A model generated the notes under the pieces. That model saw only the letters and a list, made by a program, of their open reading frames with translations, was not told the origin of the DNA and made no database searches. Shown one piece after another: positions 27,695 to 35,060 of a stretch of 35,060 bases of DNA. How positions within the stretch are numbered: the first letter of the stretch is position 1; each line of letters begins with the position of its first letter. The translations under genes were made by a program, and so were the position numbers. This stretch comes from Pseudomonadota bacterium (lineage in GTDB: Bacteria > Pseudomonadota > Gammaproteobacteria > Acidithiobacillales > Acidithiobacillaceae), in assembly GCA_021794385.1 (NCBI GenBank), contig JAJYQY010000098.1, positions 1 through 35,060 on the forward strand. The letters run 5' to 3'.

Positions 27695-29485
27695 GTGTCC
27701 AGCAGCATGTCCGTCAATCCCCTTTGGCTGTTCAAGGTATTTCCGTTTTTGCGCTGGTGGCCCATGATCAACGGCGCCGCCACCCGCGCCGATCTCCTGG
27801 CCGGCCTCACCGGGGCCATCATCGTGCTACCCCAGGGGGTGGCCTTCGCCACCATCGCCGGCTTACCGCCGGAGTATGGGCTCTACACGGCCATGGTGCC
27901 CGCCATCATCGCCGCCCTCTTCGGCTCCTCCTGGCATCTGGTGTCGGGACCGACCACGGCCATCTCCATCGTCGTTTTCAGCGCCCTGAGCCCCCTTGCC
28001 GAACCAGGATCCGCGCACTACATCGCCCTGGCACTCACCCTCACCCTGCTCACCGGGCTTTTCCAGTTCGCCATGGGCATCGCCCGCCTAGGTACGGTGG
28101 TCAATTTCATTTCCCATACCGTCGTCATCGGCTTTACCGCCGGGGCGGCCATCCTCATCGCCAGCAGTCAGATCAAAAACTTTTTCGGCCTGCTCCTGCC
28201 GCGCGGCGCCACCTTTGCCCAGACCATGGCGGCCTTCTTTCAGCAAATCAGCCACATCAATCCATGGGTCATGTCGGTGGGGCTGATGACCCTCATCACC
28301 GGCATCCTCGTTAAACGCTATGCCCCCAAGATCCCGTATATGATTGCCGCCATGCTCGTCGGCAGCTTCTACGCCCTGATCCTGAACCAGAGTCTCGGCG
28401 ACGCCGTTACCGGCATTCGCCTCCTTGGCGCCCTCCCCAGCCATCTGCCCCCCCTGTCGCTGCCGGAATTCGATCCCCACGCCCTGAGCCAGATGGCCCC
28501 CAACGCCCTGGCCGTGGCCATGCTCGGCCTGACGGAGGCGGTCTCCATCGCGCGTGCCGTCGCCGTGCGCGCCGAACAACGCATTGACGGCAATCAAGAA
28601 TTCATCGGTCAGGGGCTTTCCAATATGGTTGGCAGCTTCTTTTCGGCCTATGCCTCCAGCGGCTCCTTCAATCGCTCCGGCCTCAATTACGAAGCCGGTG
28701 CCCGCACGCCTCTGGCGGCGGTCTTCGCCTCCATCTTCCTCGGAATCATTCTGCTCCTGGTGGCACCGCTGGCCGCCTATCTCCCCACTGCCTCCATGGC
28801 CGCCATTCTTTTCCTGGTAGCCTATGGGCTCATCGACTTTCATCATATTTTCGCCATTATCAAGGCCAGCAAAAGGGAAACGGCCGTCCTCGCGGTGACC
28901 TTTTTCTCCACGCTTCTGGTCGAACTCGAGTTTGCCATTTACGTGGGCGTGCTGTTATCGCTCATCTTCTACCTGATGCGCACTTCCCGCCCCAACGTGA
29001 TCTCGGCAGTTCCCAGTCCTCGGACACCATATCATCCCCTGGTCCATGCCCCTGATCTGCCCTACTGTCCGCAGGTACAGATAGTGCGCATTGATGGCTC
29101 GCTCTTCTTTGGCGCCGTCAATCATGTCGAGCAGCGCCTGCTCGAACTGGAACAGGAACACCCCCAGCAGAAAATCATTATCATCAATGCGCGCAGTATC
29201 AATTTCCTCGACATTGCCGGAGGAGAAGCGCTGGTTCAGGAAGCCAAGCGGCGGCGCCGGCAGGGAGGTGATCTGTATCTCTATCGGGTGAAACCGGCAG
29301 TCATGGAGATCCTCCAGCGCGGCGACTTCCTGGAGGAGATCGGCACCGACCATGTCTTTGAAACTCGCGACGAAGTCATTCGCCATGTCTTCTCATTGCT
29401 GGATCGGGACATCTGCACGCATTGTCAGCAGCGCATCTTTGACGAATGCAAGACTTTGCCGCCCCCCCTCGGAAGACCGTCATGA
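27695..29485 (+). CDS. SulP (SLC26)-family anion transporter with STAS domain
   Basis: 596 residues. N-terminal membrane part (about 25-430) with the family signatures GAIIVLPQGVAFATIAGLPPEYGLYT and FGSSWHLVSGPTTAIS, then a cytoplasmic STAS domain (about 445-565). The C-terminus carries CTHC and a further Cys (RDICTHCQQRIFDEC), which is not usual for the family. Start is GTG 27695 with GGAAGGAGC about five bases upstream; the next ATG, 12 bases on, is poorly spaced. Substrate (sulfate, bicarbonate or other anion) cannot be read from the sequence. Its stop overlaps the ATG of the Sel1 gene. Confidence 0.9.
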   Translation: MSSSMSVNPLWLFKVFPFLRWWPMINGAATRADLLAGLTGAIIVLPQGVAFATIAGLPPEYGLYTAMVPAIIAALFGSSWHLVSGPTTAISIVVFSALSPLAEPGSAHYIALALTLTLLTGLFQFAMGIARLGTVVNFISHTVVIGFTAGAAILIASSQIKNFFGLLLPRGATFAQTMAAFFQQISHINPWVMSVGLMTLITGILVKRYAPKIPYMIAAMLVGSFYALILNQSLGDAVTGIRLLGALPSHLPPLSLPEFDPHALSQMAPNALAVAMLGLTEAVSIARAVAVRAEQRIDGNQEFIGQGLSNMVGSFFSAYASSGSFNRSGLNYEAGARTPLAAVFASIFLGIILLLVAPLAAYLPTASMAAILFLVAYGLIDFHHIFAIIKASKRETAVLAVTFFSTLLVELEFAIYVGVLLSLIFYLMRTSRPNVISAVPSPRTPYHPLVHAPDLPYCPQVQIVRIDGSLFFGAVNHVEQRLLELEQEHPQQKIIIINARSINFLDIAGGEALVQEAKRRRRQGGDLYLYRVKPAVMEILQRGDFLEEIGTDHVFETRDEVIRHVFSLLDRDICTHCQQRIFDECKTLPPPLGRPS

Positions 29486-30417
29486 GAAAAAGCGCCATCC
29501 TCCTGCTCGGCCTGAGCCTGGTGCTCCCGACCATAGCCTGGGCCGAGTCGCCAACGGAAATCGCTGCCATCCGGAATGCCGCGCGACGGGGCAATCAAGG
29601 GGCCGAACTCCTGCTCGCCCTGATCTATTTCGAGGGCCGTGGCGTGCCGCAAAATCCCGCCAAGGCGCGCCAGTGGATGCAGCGGGCGGCCCAGGAAGGA
29701 CAGCCCTATGCCCAGTTCATGCTCGGCGACTGGTACGCCGGCGGCCTGACCGGTCTCCCCAAGGACGCCCGGGAAGCGGCCCGGTGGTGGCAAAAAGCCG
29801 CCGCGCAGGGCCAACCCCAAGCGGCCTACCACCTCGGCCAAGCCTATCTGACGGGAGAAGGGGTGAAAACCGATCCTGAACGCGCCGAATACTGGTTGCG
29901 ACGGGCGGCCGAGGCCGGCAATGCCCCGGCCCAGACCCTGCTGGGCAAGATGTATCACGAAGGATATGGCGTGCCCAGAGACCTGGAAAAGAGCCACGAT
30001 TGGCTGGCCCGCGCGGCCGCGCAGGGAGAAGGGGAAGCCATCCGTTTCCTGGATTTCTTTGTCCGGATGGGCGAGGACGCCCTGCAGGGCTACCGCCAGA
30101 GCGGCCCGGAACTGGAGGCCCGCGCCCGCCAGGGCAACAGCGAAGCCCAGTACCAGTTGGCCTTACGTTACGAGTCAGGGGCCTGGGGCGTTCTCCAGGA
30201 CAAGCAAAAGGCCCTCTACTGGTTCCATCAGGCCGCTGCCGGCGGCAACCATCTGGCCATGCGCGCCCTGGCGGATGTCTACGAAAACGGGCTTCTCGGC
30301 GAGCCCAAGGACCCCCGTCAGGCCGGCTACTGGCGCAATCGCGCCGAATACCGCGAGCCACCCCGGGACATTATTCAGGCCCCCGCAGCGCCAGGACGGT
30401 CCTCAACCCTCCCGTAG
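29482..30417 (+). CDS. Secreted Sel1-repeat (TPR-like) protein
   Basis: 311 residues. A signal peptide (MRKSAILLLGLSLVLPTIAWA) is followed by about six Sel1-like repeats of 36 residues, for example AYHLGQAYLTGEGVKTDPER, TLLGKMYHEGYGVPRDLEKS and QLALRYESGAWGVLQDKQKA. Such repeats mediate protein-protein contacts; here the protein should act in the periplasm. Start 29482 is in an ATGA overlap with sulP, so the two are coupled, though a joint role is unknown. Convergent with gltX, ten bases away. Confidence 0.88.
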   Translation: MRKSAILLLGLSLVLPTIAWAESPTEIAAIRNAARRGNQGAELLLALIYFEGRGVPQNPAKARQWMQRAAQEGQPYAQFMLGDWYAGGLTGLPKDAREAARWWQKAAAQGQPQAAYHLGQAYLTGEGVKTDPERAEYWLRRAAEAGNAPAQTLLGKMYHEGYGVPRDLEKSHDWLARAAAQGEGEAIRFLDFFVRMGEDALQGYRQSGPELEARARQGNSEAQYQLALRYESGAWGVLQDKQKALYWFHQAAAGGNHLAMRALADVYENGLLGEPKDPRQAGYWRNRAEYREPPRDIIQAPAAPGRSSTLP

Positions 30418-30427
30418 CCCGTCTCCC

Positions 30428-31837
30428 TTAGCCCCGACTTTCGGCCCACCGGCGGGCGCGTTCCAGACGGGACAACGTTTCTTCCCGCCCCAATAGCGCC
30501 AGGGTCAGGTCAATGGGCGGCGACACGGCCTTGCCGGCGACGGCCACCCGCAAGGGTTGGGCCACCTTGCCCATCTTCCCTTCATAGCGGGCCGCCAGAT
30601 CCTGGATGACCGCATGGATGGCCGATGCCCCCCAGGGCTCCGCAGCCGCCAATGCCCCATGCAGTTCGGACAACAGCGCTCCCTGATGGCGCAGGTGCTT
30701 TTCGGCATCCTTGGCCTCCCATTGCTGCGGCGCCCGGTAAAAAAATACCGCGGCCTCGGCCATTTCCACCAGGGTCTTGGCCCGCTCCCGCAAGAGATCC
30801 GCCACCGCTGCCAGATGCGGACCCTGCGCGCAGGCCGGAGCATCGAGCCCTTGGGCCACGAGGTAAGGCGCCAGACGCTGGGCCAGATCCGCAGCCGGCA
30901 GGCGCTGCAGGTGCTGGGCGTTGAGCCACAGCAACTTTTCCGGATTAAAGGCGGAAGCGGCCTTGTTGACCTCCTCGATATGGAAGAGCGCAATCATCTC
31001 TTCCCGCGTAAAAACTTCCTGGTCGCCATGGGCCCAGCCCAGACGCACCAGGAAATTGAGCAGGGCCTCGGGCAAATAGCCCATTTCCCGGTACTGCAGC
31101 ACACTCACCGCCCCATGGCGCTTGGAGAGCTTTTGCTTGTCCGGACCGAGGATCATCGGCACATGGGCGTAGATGGGCGGCGTTGCGCCCAGCGCCTGCA
31201 GGATCTGGATCTGCCGCGGCGTGTTATTGAGGTGATCGTCGCCACGAATCACGTGGGTGATCTGCATATCCCAGTCGTCCACCACCACGCAAAAATTATA
31301 GGTGGGCGTGCCATCGGAGCGGGCGATGATCAGATCATCCAGCTCACTGTTCCGAAAGCGCACGGTCCCATGGATAATATCCTCCACCACCGTCTCACCG
31401 GTATCGGGGCTACGGAAACGGATCACCGGCGCCACATCGGCACGCGGCTCCCGGCGGGTGCGGCAGCGTCCATCGTAGCGCGGCTTTTCACCATTGGCCC
31501 GCTGCAGTTCGCGCATGGCCTCCACCTCTTCCCTGCTGCAATAGCAATGATAGGCCGACCCCGCCGCCACCATCTCGGCCAATACGGCCCGATAACGCTC
31601 CATGCGCTGCATCTGGTAGAAGGGGCCTTCGTCCCAGTCGAGGCCCAGCCACGCCATCCCCTCCAGAATGGCCGCCGTGGCTTCGTGCGTGGAACGCTCC
31701 ACATCCGTATCCTCGATCCGCAGCACGAAGCGACCTTGATGCTGGCGCGCGTGCAACCAGGAATAGAGGGCCGTACGCACCCCACCGATGTGGAGATAAC
31801 CGGTGGGACTGGGGGCGAAGCGCGTGCGTACCGACAT
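30428..31837 (-). CDS. gltX: Glutamyl-tRNA synthetase
   Basis: Charges tRNA-Glu. 469 residues, standard length. Class I motifs: HIGG at 16-19 (APSPTGYLHIGGVRTAL) and KLSKR at 236-240. Cys98, Cys100 and Cys125 with Tyr121 form the putative zinc site. Start 31837 is set by homology and AAGGA upstream; the frame extends another 112 codons without similarity. Acidithiobacillus ferrooxidans is known to have two GluRS enzymes with different tRNA-Glu/tRNA-Gln preferences; I cannot say which this corresponds to. Two tRNA-Glu genes are also in the window. Confidence 0.96.
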   Translation of the reverse strand: MSVRTRFAPSPTGYLHIGGVRTALYSWLHARQHQGRFVLRIEDTDVERSTHEATAAILEGMAWLGLDWDEGPFYQMQRMERYRAVLAEMVAAGSAYHCYCSREEVEAMRELQRANGEKPRYDGRCRTRREPRADVAPVIRFRSPDTGETVVEDIIHGTVRFRNSELDDLIIARSDGTPTYNFCVVVDDWDMQITHVIRGDDHLNNTPRQIQILQALGATPPIYAHVPMILGPDKQKLSKRHGAVSVLQYREMGYLPEALLNFLVRLGWAHGDQEVFTREEMIALFHIEEVNKAASAFNPEKLLWLNAQHLQRLPAADLAQRLAPYLVAQGLDAPACAQGPHLAAVADLLRERAKTLVEMAEAAVFFYRAPQQWEAKDAEKHLRHQGALLSELHGALAAAEPWGASAIHAVIQDLAARYEGKMGKVAQPLRVAVAGKAVSPPIDLTLALLGREETLSRLERARRWAESRG

Positions 31838-31868
31838 GCAATGGTCCTTGAAATAGGTCGAAAAGGGC

Positions 31869-31877
31869 ATGATAGCA
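31869..31877 (-). promoter_or_regulatory. Extended -10 element upstream of gltX
   Basis: Minus strand TGCTATCAT, a TGn-extended -10, about 32 bases before the gltX ATG. No good -35 is visible. Confidence 0.3.
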
Positions 31878-31915
31878 ATCTCCGCGACCGGGGGGTATGG
31901 CCAGCGCCTTAAAAA

Positions 31916-32096
31916 CGGCGGTTGGCGCAGTGTTTTGCCGCGACTTCGGCCCAAGCCGTCGTTGTCTTGGCGAAAGACTGCATCCGGCAGGCGAACTGTT
32001 TGAGCCCAAAGGGCGAGTTTTCGCCTGCCAGCGGGATGAGCCCTAGAACAACAGGCGCGGGCCGCCGGAGCAAAAAAACACCTGCGCCAACCGCCG
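31916..32096. repeat. 181-bp element with 15-bp terminal inverted repeats and nested palindromes
   Basis: The ends CGGCGGTTGGCGCAG (31916-31930) and CTGCGCCAACCGCCG (32082-32096) are perfect inverted repeats, and pairing continues over TGTTTT with one extra base. Nested inside are GTTGT/ACAAC (31961-31965 with 32048-32052), GGCAGGCGAA/TTCGCCTGCC around 31987-32029, an inner GCCC-AAA-GGGC, and a side hairpin CGGC-CCAA-GCCG (31947-31958). It fills most of the 427-bp gltX/mltD gap; no gene is visible there. It may be a MITE-like element or a structured RNA. No clear target-site duplication is seen. Confidence 0.65.
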
Positions 32097-32112
32097 GATC
32101 TAGGATCATGGT

Positions 32113-32142
32113 TTGACGGGATGGGCAAAACTTTCCTACTAT
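32113..32142 (+). promoter_or_regulatory. Promoter of the mltD-like gene
   Basis: TTGACG (32113-32118), 18-base spacer, TACTAT (32137-32142), starting 17 bp after the palindromic element and about 120 bp before the ATG. Confidence 0.55.
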
Positions 32143-32194
32143 CGCCCATCGGGTATTTTACATCAGGACACAAGCGCCTGTTTACAATGAGATA

Positions 32195-32207
32195 GTTGTA
32201 TTACAAC
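32195..32207. promoter_or_regulatory. Palindrome GTTGTA-T-TACAAC in the mltD leader
   Basis: A perfect 6-1-6 inverted repeat lying between the candidate promoter and the mltD start (58 bp upstream). It has the form of a dimeric-regulator operator; the regulator is unknown. Confidence 0.35.
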
Positions 32208-32264
32208 AACAGATGGGCAAGCATCCGGGTCACTAGGCCGAGCTCGCAGAAACAAGGAGGCCTC

Positions 32265-34031
32265 ATGAAAAAACAGTTCATCGCCCTGGCAACCCTCGCT
32301 GCCCTGGGCGGCAATCCTATGGCCTGGGCGGATACCAGCAACCATGCCATAGGCCTGCAGGACAGCAGCAGCCTTTCCGCCACGCTCCAACAGTACCTCG
32401 ACAACGGGGCGTTCGGCACGGATCCGGCGGTGGCGGCCGCTCAACCCGGCAAGGTATGGCAGCGCATCGACAACGGCCTGCGCCTCAGCGACGTCTCCCG
32501 CGTCGAGGTCGACAAATGGCGCACCTGGTTTCTGCAACATCAGGGAAAATTGGAACAAATCCTCGGCAACGCCCGCCCCTTCCTCTACTATGTGGTCAAT
32601 GCCGTGTCGGATCGCGGCCTGCCCATGGAACTGGCCCTCCTCCCGGCCATCGAAAGCGGCTATAATCCGAAGGCCTACTCCCCCGCCAGCGCCGCCGGCC
32701 TGTGGCAATTCGTTCCCGGCACCGCCCGCAGTTTTGGCCTGCAAAACACCCGCTGGGGCGATCCGCGCCTGAGTCTCACCGCCTCCACCGGCGCCGCCCT
32801 GGATTATCTCTCCTACCTTTATAACTATTTTGGTGGCAACTGGCTCCTGGCCATCGCCGCCTACAATGCCGGCCAGGGCACCGTTTCCACTGCCATTGCG
32901 CAAAATCTCGCCGCCGGCAAGCCCACCGACTTCTGGGATCTCAACCTTCCCCAGGAAACCGAGAACTACGTCGCCGAACTGCTCGCCCTCGCACAGGTAT
33001 TGCGCAACGCCAACGCCTATCACGTTGCCCTTCCCGACATTCCCGACCAACCGCATATCGCTGTCATCACCACGCCCAAATCCGTGGATCTCAACGTCGC
33101 CGCCCGGCTCATGGACATGCCGGTGGCCGAACTCCAGCACCTCAACGCCGGCCTGCGCTATGGGGTGGCCCCCGCCGATTATCAGCTCGTAGTGCCCACG
33201 GAAAAGGCTGACACCCTGCAATCCGCCCTGCTGACCTTGCCATCTTCTCCCGCCGCCGATACCCCCGCCATCACGGGCGCCACCCCCGCTATGCCGCAAC
33301 TGGCCCTGCGCAGTGTCGCCCTCCGTCGGGGCGAAAGCCTCTGGCAGATCGCCCGGCGTACCGGCGTGACGGTGGCCGACCTCAAGCGCTGGAACCATAT
33401 TCGCTCGGTACGTGATCTGCGCGCCGGGGAGACGCTCAAGATCTACACCCATGGCGCCACGATTCCGGCCGTGTATGCCCGCAGCACCCGCAGCAACGAC
33501 ACCCTCACCGTTCGTCCCGGCGAAACCCTCTCCCGGGTCGCCCAGCGGGCGGGCGTCAGCGTAGCCGAACTCAAGCGCTGGAATCACATTCGCTCGGCGC
33601 GCGATTTACAAGTGGGACAATCGCTCACCATCCATGGCGGGGGAAGGGCCGTACCGGTATATACGGCCGCCCGCGACGCCCAGAGACTTCAGGTGCGCCC
33701 GGGCGAAAGTCTCTGGCAGATCGCCCAGCGCGCCGGCGTAGGCGTGAGCGCCCTCGCCCGCGCCAACCATCTCAGCGAAAAGAGCCTGCTGCATCCCGGC
33801 CAGACCCTGCGCATCCCGCGGAGCACCGCCGTAGCCGCCATTTCCGCTCGCGAGGAACGCGCCGCCGCGGGAGGACGACCAACCACTTATGTAGTACGCC
33901 CCGGCGACACCCTATGGCAGATTGCGCACCGCTATCACGTCACCCCCAAATCCGTGATCCAATGGAACCGTCTGGCCTCGGCGGCGGATCTCCAGCCCGG
34001 CGCACGGCTCACCATCTATGGCCCCCACTGA
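32265..34031 (+). CDS. mltD: Lytic transglycosylase (MltD-like) with four LysM domains
   Basis: Cleaves peptidoglycan glycan strands. 588 residues: signal peptide (cleavage likely after AWA, residue 22), SLT domain at about 100-240 with catalytic Glu130 (LLPAIESGYNPKAYS), AAGLWQFVPGTA and AAYNAGQG, then four LysM repeats at about 350-392, 408-450, 470-511 and 545-587. There is no lipobox Cys, so unlike E. coli MltD it is predicted to be soluble or bound through LysM only. LysM 1 and 2 share LKRWNHIRS.RDL, pointing to recent internal duplication. AAGGAGG precedes ATG 32265. Confidence 0.93.
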   Translation: MKKQFIALATLAALGGNPMAWADTSNHAIGLQDSSSLSATLQQYLDNGAFGTDPAVAAAQPGKVWQRIDNGLRLSDVSRVEVDKWRTWFLQHQGKLEQILGNARPFLYYVVNAVSDRGLPMELALLPAIESGYNPKAYSPASAAGLWQFVPGTARSFGLQNTRWGDPRLSLTASTGAALDYLSYLYNYFGGNWLLAIAAYNAGQGTVSTAIAQNLAAGKPTDFWDLNLPQETENYVAELLALAQVLRNANAYHVALPDIPDQPHIAVITTPKSVDLNVAARLMDMPVAELQHLNAGLRYGVAPADYQLVVPTEKADTLQSALLTLPSSPAADTPAITGATPAMPQLALRSVALRRGESLWQIARRTGVTVADLKRWNHIRSVRDLRAGETLKIYTHGATIPAVYARSTRSNDTLTVRPGETLSRVAQRAGVSVAELKRWNHIRSARDLQVGQSLTIHGGGRAVPVYTAARDAQRLQVRPGESLWQIAQRAGVGVSALARANHLSEKSLLHPGQTLRIPRSTAVAAISAREERAAAGGRPTTYVVRPGDTLWQIAHRYHVTPKSVIQWNRLASAADLQPGARLTIYGPH

Positions 34032-34068
34032 ACGTGGATGCCATGATTCTGTCATGAAGAGGTAACCC

Positions 34069-34842
34069 ATGGGATTCCTGCAAAATAAAAAAGCCCTGGT
34101 CGTCGGCGTTGCCAATGATCGCTCCATTTGTTGGGGCATCGCCCAGGCCATGCACCGCCAGGGGGCGGAGGTATGGCTCACTTATCAGGGCGAGCGCACG
34201 CGCGGTCGCGTCGAAGACCTCGCCGCCGAGGTCGACGGACCCCGGCCCCTGGAACTGGATCTGCAAAATGACGAACAGTTGAGCGAGGTCATGGCGGAGA
34301 TTGGCCAGACCTGGGGCGGAGTGGATATCGGCATCCACGGGGCGGCCTTTGCCCCCAAGAACGAACTCGCCGGCTCCTACCTGGATGCCACCACCCGCGA
34401 AGGCTTTCGCATCGCCCATGAAGTGTCCAGTTACAGCTTCACCGCCCTGGCCAAGGCCCTGCACCCCCTCCTGCACAAGCGCCATGGCGCCTTGTTGGCC
34501 CTGACCTATCTGGGCGCCGAGCGCGCCATGAGCAACTACAACGTCATGGGCTTGGCCAAGGCCAGCCTGGAGGCCAGCGTGCGCTACCTCGCCTACGCCA
34601 TGGGTCCCGAAGGCATCCGGGTCAATGCCATTTCCGCAGGGCCCATCCGCACCCTTGCCGCCAGCGGGATTGGCGATTTTCGCAAGATTCTTGACCACTA
34701 TGAGGCGCACTCCCCTCTGCGACGCAACGTCACCCAGGAAGAGGTGGGCAATACCGCGGCTTTCCTCTGTTCGGATCTGGCATCGGGCATTACCGGCGAG
34801 ATCGTCTATGTCGATGCCGGCTTTCGTAACGTCGGCTTCTGA
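34069..34842 (+). CDS. fabI: Enoyl-[acyl-carrier-protein] reductase (NADH)
   Basis: Last step of each fatty-acid elongation cycle. 257 residues. The FabI nucleotide motif [13 protein letters not shown] is at 13-25, with catalytic Tyr147 (ALTYLGAER), Tyr157 and Lys164 (YNVMGLAK), one residue offset from E. coli Tyr146, Tyr156 and Lys163. [12 protein letters not shown] is the substrate loop where triclosan-type inhibitors act in the family. It follows mltD by 37 bp and ends before two hairpins. Confidence 0.97.
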   Translation: MGFLQNKKALVVGVANDRSICWGIAQAMHRQGAEVWLTYQGERTRGRVEDLAAEVDGPRPLELDLQNDEQLSEVMAEIGQTWGGVDIGIHGAAFAPKNELAGSYLDATTREGFRIAHEVSSYSFTALAKALHPLLHKRHGALLALTYLGAERAMSNYNVMGLAKASLEASVRYLAYAMGPEGIRVNAISAGPIRTLAASGIGDFRKILDHYEAHSPLRRNVTQEEVGNTAAFLCSDLASGITGEIVYVDAGFRNVGF

Positions 34843-34848
34843 AACAAC

Positions 34849-34874
34849 GGAGTGCGGCGACAGGACCGCACTCC
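34849..34874. terminator. Stem-loop after fabI
   Basis: GGAGTGCGG-CGACAGGA-CCGCACTCC, a perfect 9-bp stem six bases after the fabI stop. No T-run follows, so it may end transcription weakly or protect the 3' end. Confidence 0.55.
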
Positions 34875-34890
34875 GGATTCAACCTGGATC

Positions 34891-34923
34891 CGGCGGTTGG
34901 CAAATCACCTCCACCAACCGCCG
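34891..34923. repeat. Second stem-loop between fabI and the convergent gene
   Basis: CGGCGGTTGG, 13-base loop, CCAACCGCCG: a perfect 10-bp stem. The left side extends to GATCCGGCGGTTGGC (34887-34901), which is identical to the complement of 32086-32100 at the right end of the 181-bp palindromic element. Confidence 0.6.
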
Positions 34924-34942
34924 TTGCTGCAGAATCAAAGCA

Positions 34943-35060
34943 TCAGGCGCTCGCCCGCTTCACCTCCGCCAGCATCTCCTCGAAACTATCGGCAAATAGC
35001 TGCAGGCCCTCGCGTTGCAAGGTTTCGGCGATCTCTCCATCCATACGGATACCCATGGCC
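34943..35060 (-). CDS. tal: C-terminal end of a probable transaldolase, truncated by window
   Basis: Thirty-eight residues before a TGA, including ETLQREGLQLFADSFEEM. This resembles the C-terminal helix of transaldolases (EEG..KFADSFD.LL), enzymes of the non-oxidative pentose phosphate pathway. The fragment is short, so the assignment rests on this single segment. It converges on fabI with two hairpins between. Confidence 0.5.
   Translation of the reverse strand, partial: AMGIRMDGEIAETLQREGLQLFADSFEEMLAEVKRASA

Noticed and set aside
28088-28846. 252-codon minus-strand frame within sulP
   Set aside because: Antisense to an unambiguous membrane transporter; acidic/His/Gly-rich shadow translation.
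31916-32096. 6S RNA or another known housekeeping RNA
   Set aside because: Length is similar to 6S RNA, but the ends are a perfect 15-bp inverted repeat and I cannot find the typical central bubble or conserved 6S sequences.
33300-34020. Repeats resembling an array
   Set aside because: They are in-frame LysM domains of a protein. No CRISPR-like direct repeats with unique spacers exist in the window.

Overview
The window looks like the chromosome of a GC-rich, autotrophic gammaproteobacterium-like organism, most probably Acidithiobacillus or a close relative. The reasons are a RuBisCO-like protein in a methionine-salvage operon, an isocitrate dehydrogenase with NAD-type cofactor residues, a TCA segment (acn-icd-sucCD) with no 2-oxoglutarate dehydrogenase genes beside it, and E. 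coli-like blocks (dapA-bamC-purC; bamD divergent from rluD-pgeF). The genus is an inference; housekeeping genes dominate. The large plus-strand frames opposite purL, acn, icd and purB are antisense shadows of GC-rich genes.

Layout. 1-3739 (-): purL, cut by the window edge. 3945-8012 (-): dapA-bamC-purB-purC, with 4-base ATGA overlaps from bamC to purC. 8105-8878 (-): a YcgR-like PilZ protein behind a tRNA-Glu(CUC) gene. 9131-10471 (-): a Tat-exported amidase with a LysM domain. 10682-10757 (+): tRNA-Glu(UUC). An imperfect copy of its 3' end lies at 13188-13217, so the roughly 2.5 kb between (integrase remnant, Met/His-rich Tat protein, IS3 remnant, HdeD-like membrane protein, small AT-rich ORF) reads as a decayed integrated element.

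13237-18946 (-): rluD-pgeF-mtnD-mtnW-mtnX-mtnB-ACT protein-def, a compact operon whose core is the lower methionine-salvage pathway. MtnB dehydrates MTRu-1-P, MtnW (a RuBisCO-like protein) enolises DK-MTP-1-P, MtnX dephosphorylates it and MtnD oxidises the acireductone. No mtnA, mtnP or mtnK is present, but pgeF belongs to the YfiH/LACC1 family, some members of which phosphorolyse methylthioadenosine. bamD is divergent from rluD.

19751-27360 (-): acn-icd-sucC-orf114-sucD-nadE-glnB, another compact operon. It couples formation of 2-oxoglutarate to the PII sensor of that metabolite and to glutamine-dependent NAD synthetase; an unrecognised small coiled-coil/membrane protein sits between sucC and sucD. 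27695-30417 (+): a SulP-type anion transporter and a Sel1-repeat protein. 30428-31837 (-): gltX. 31916-32096: a 181-bp nested palindromic element with terminal inverted repeats, followed by mltD-like (+) and fabI (+). The 3' end of a probable transaldolase gene (-) closes the window.
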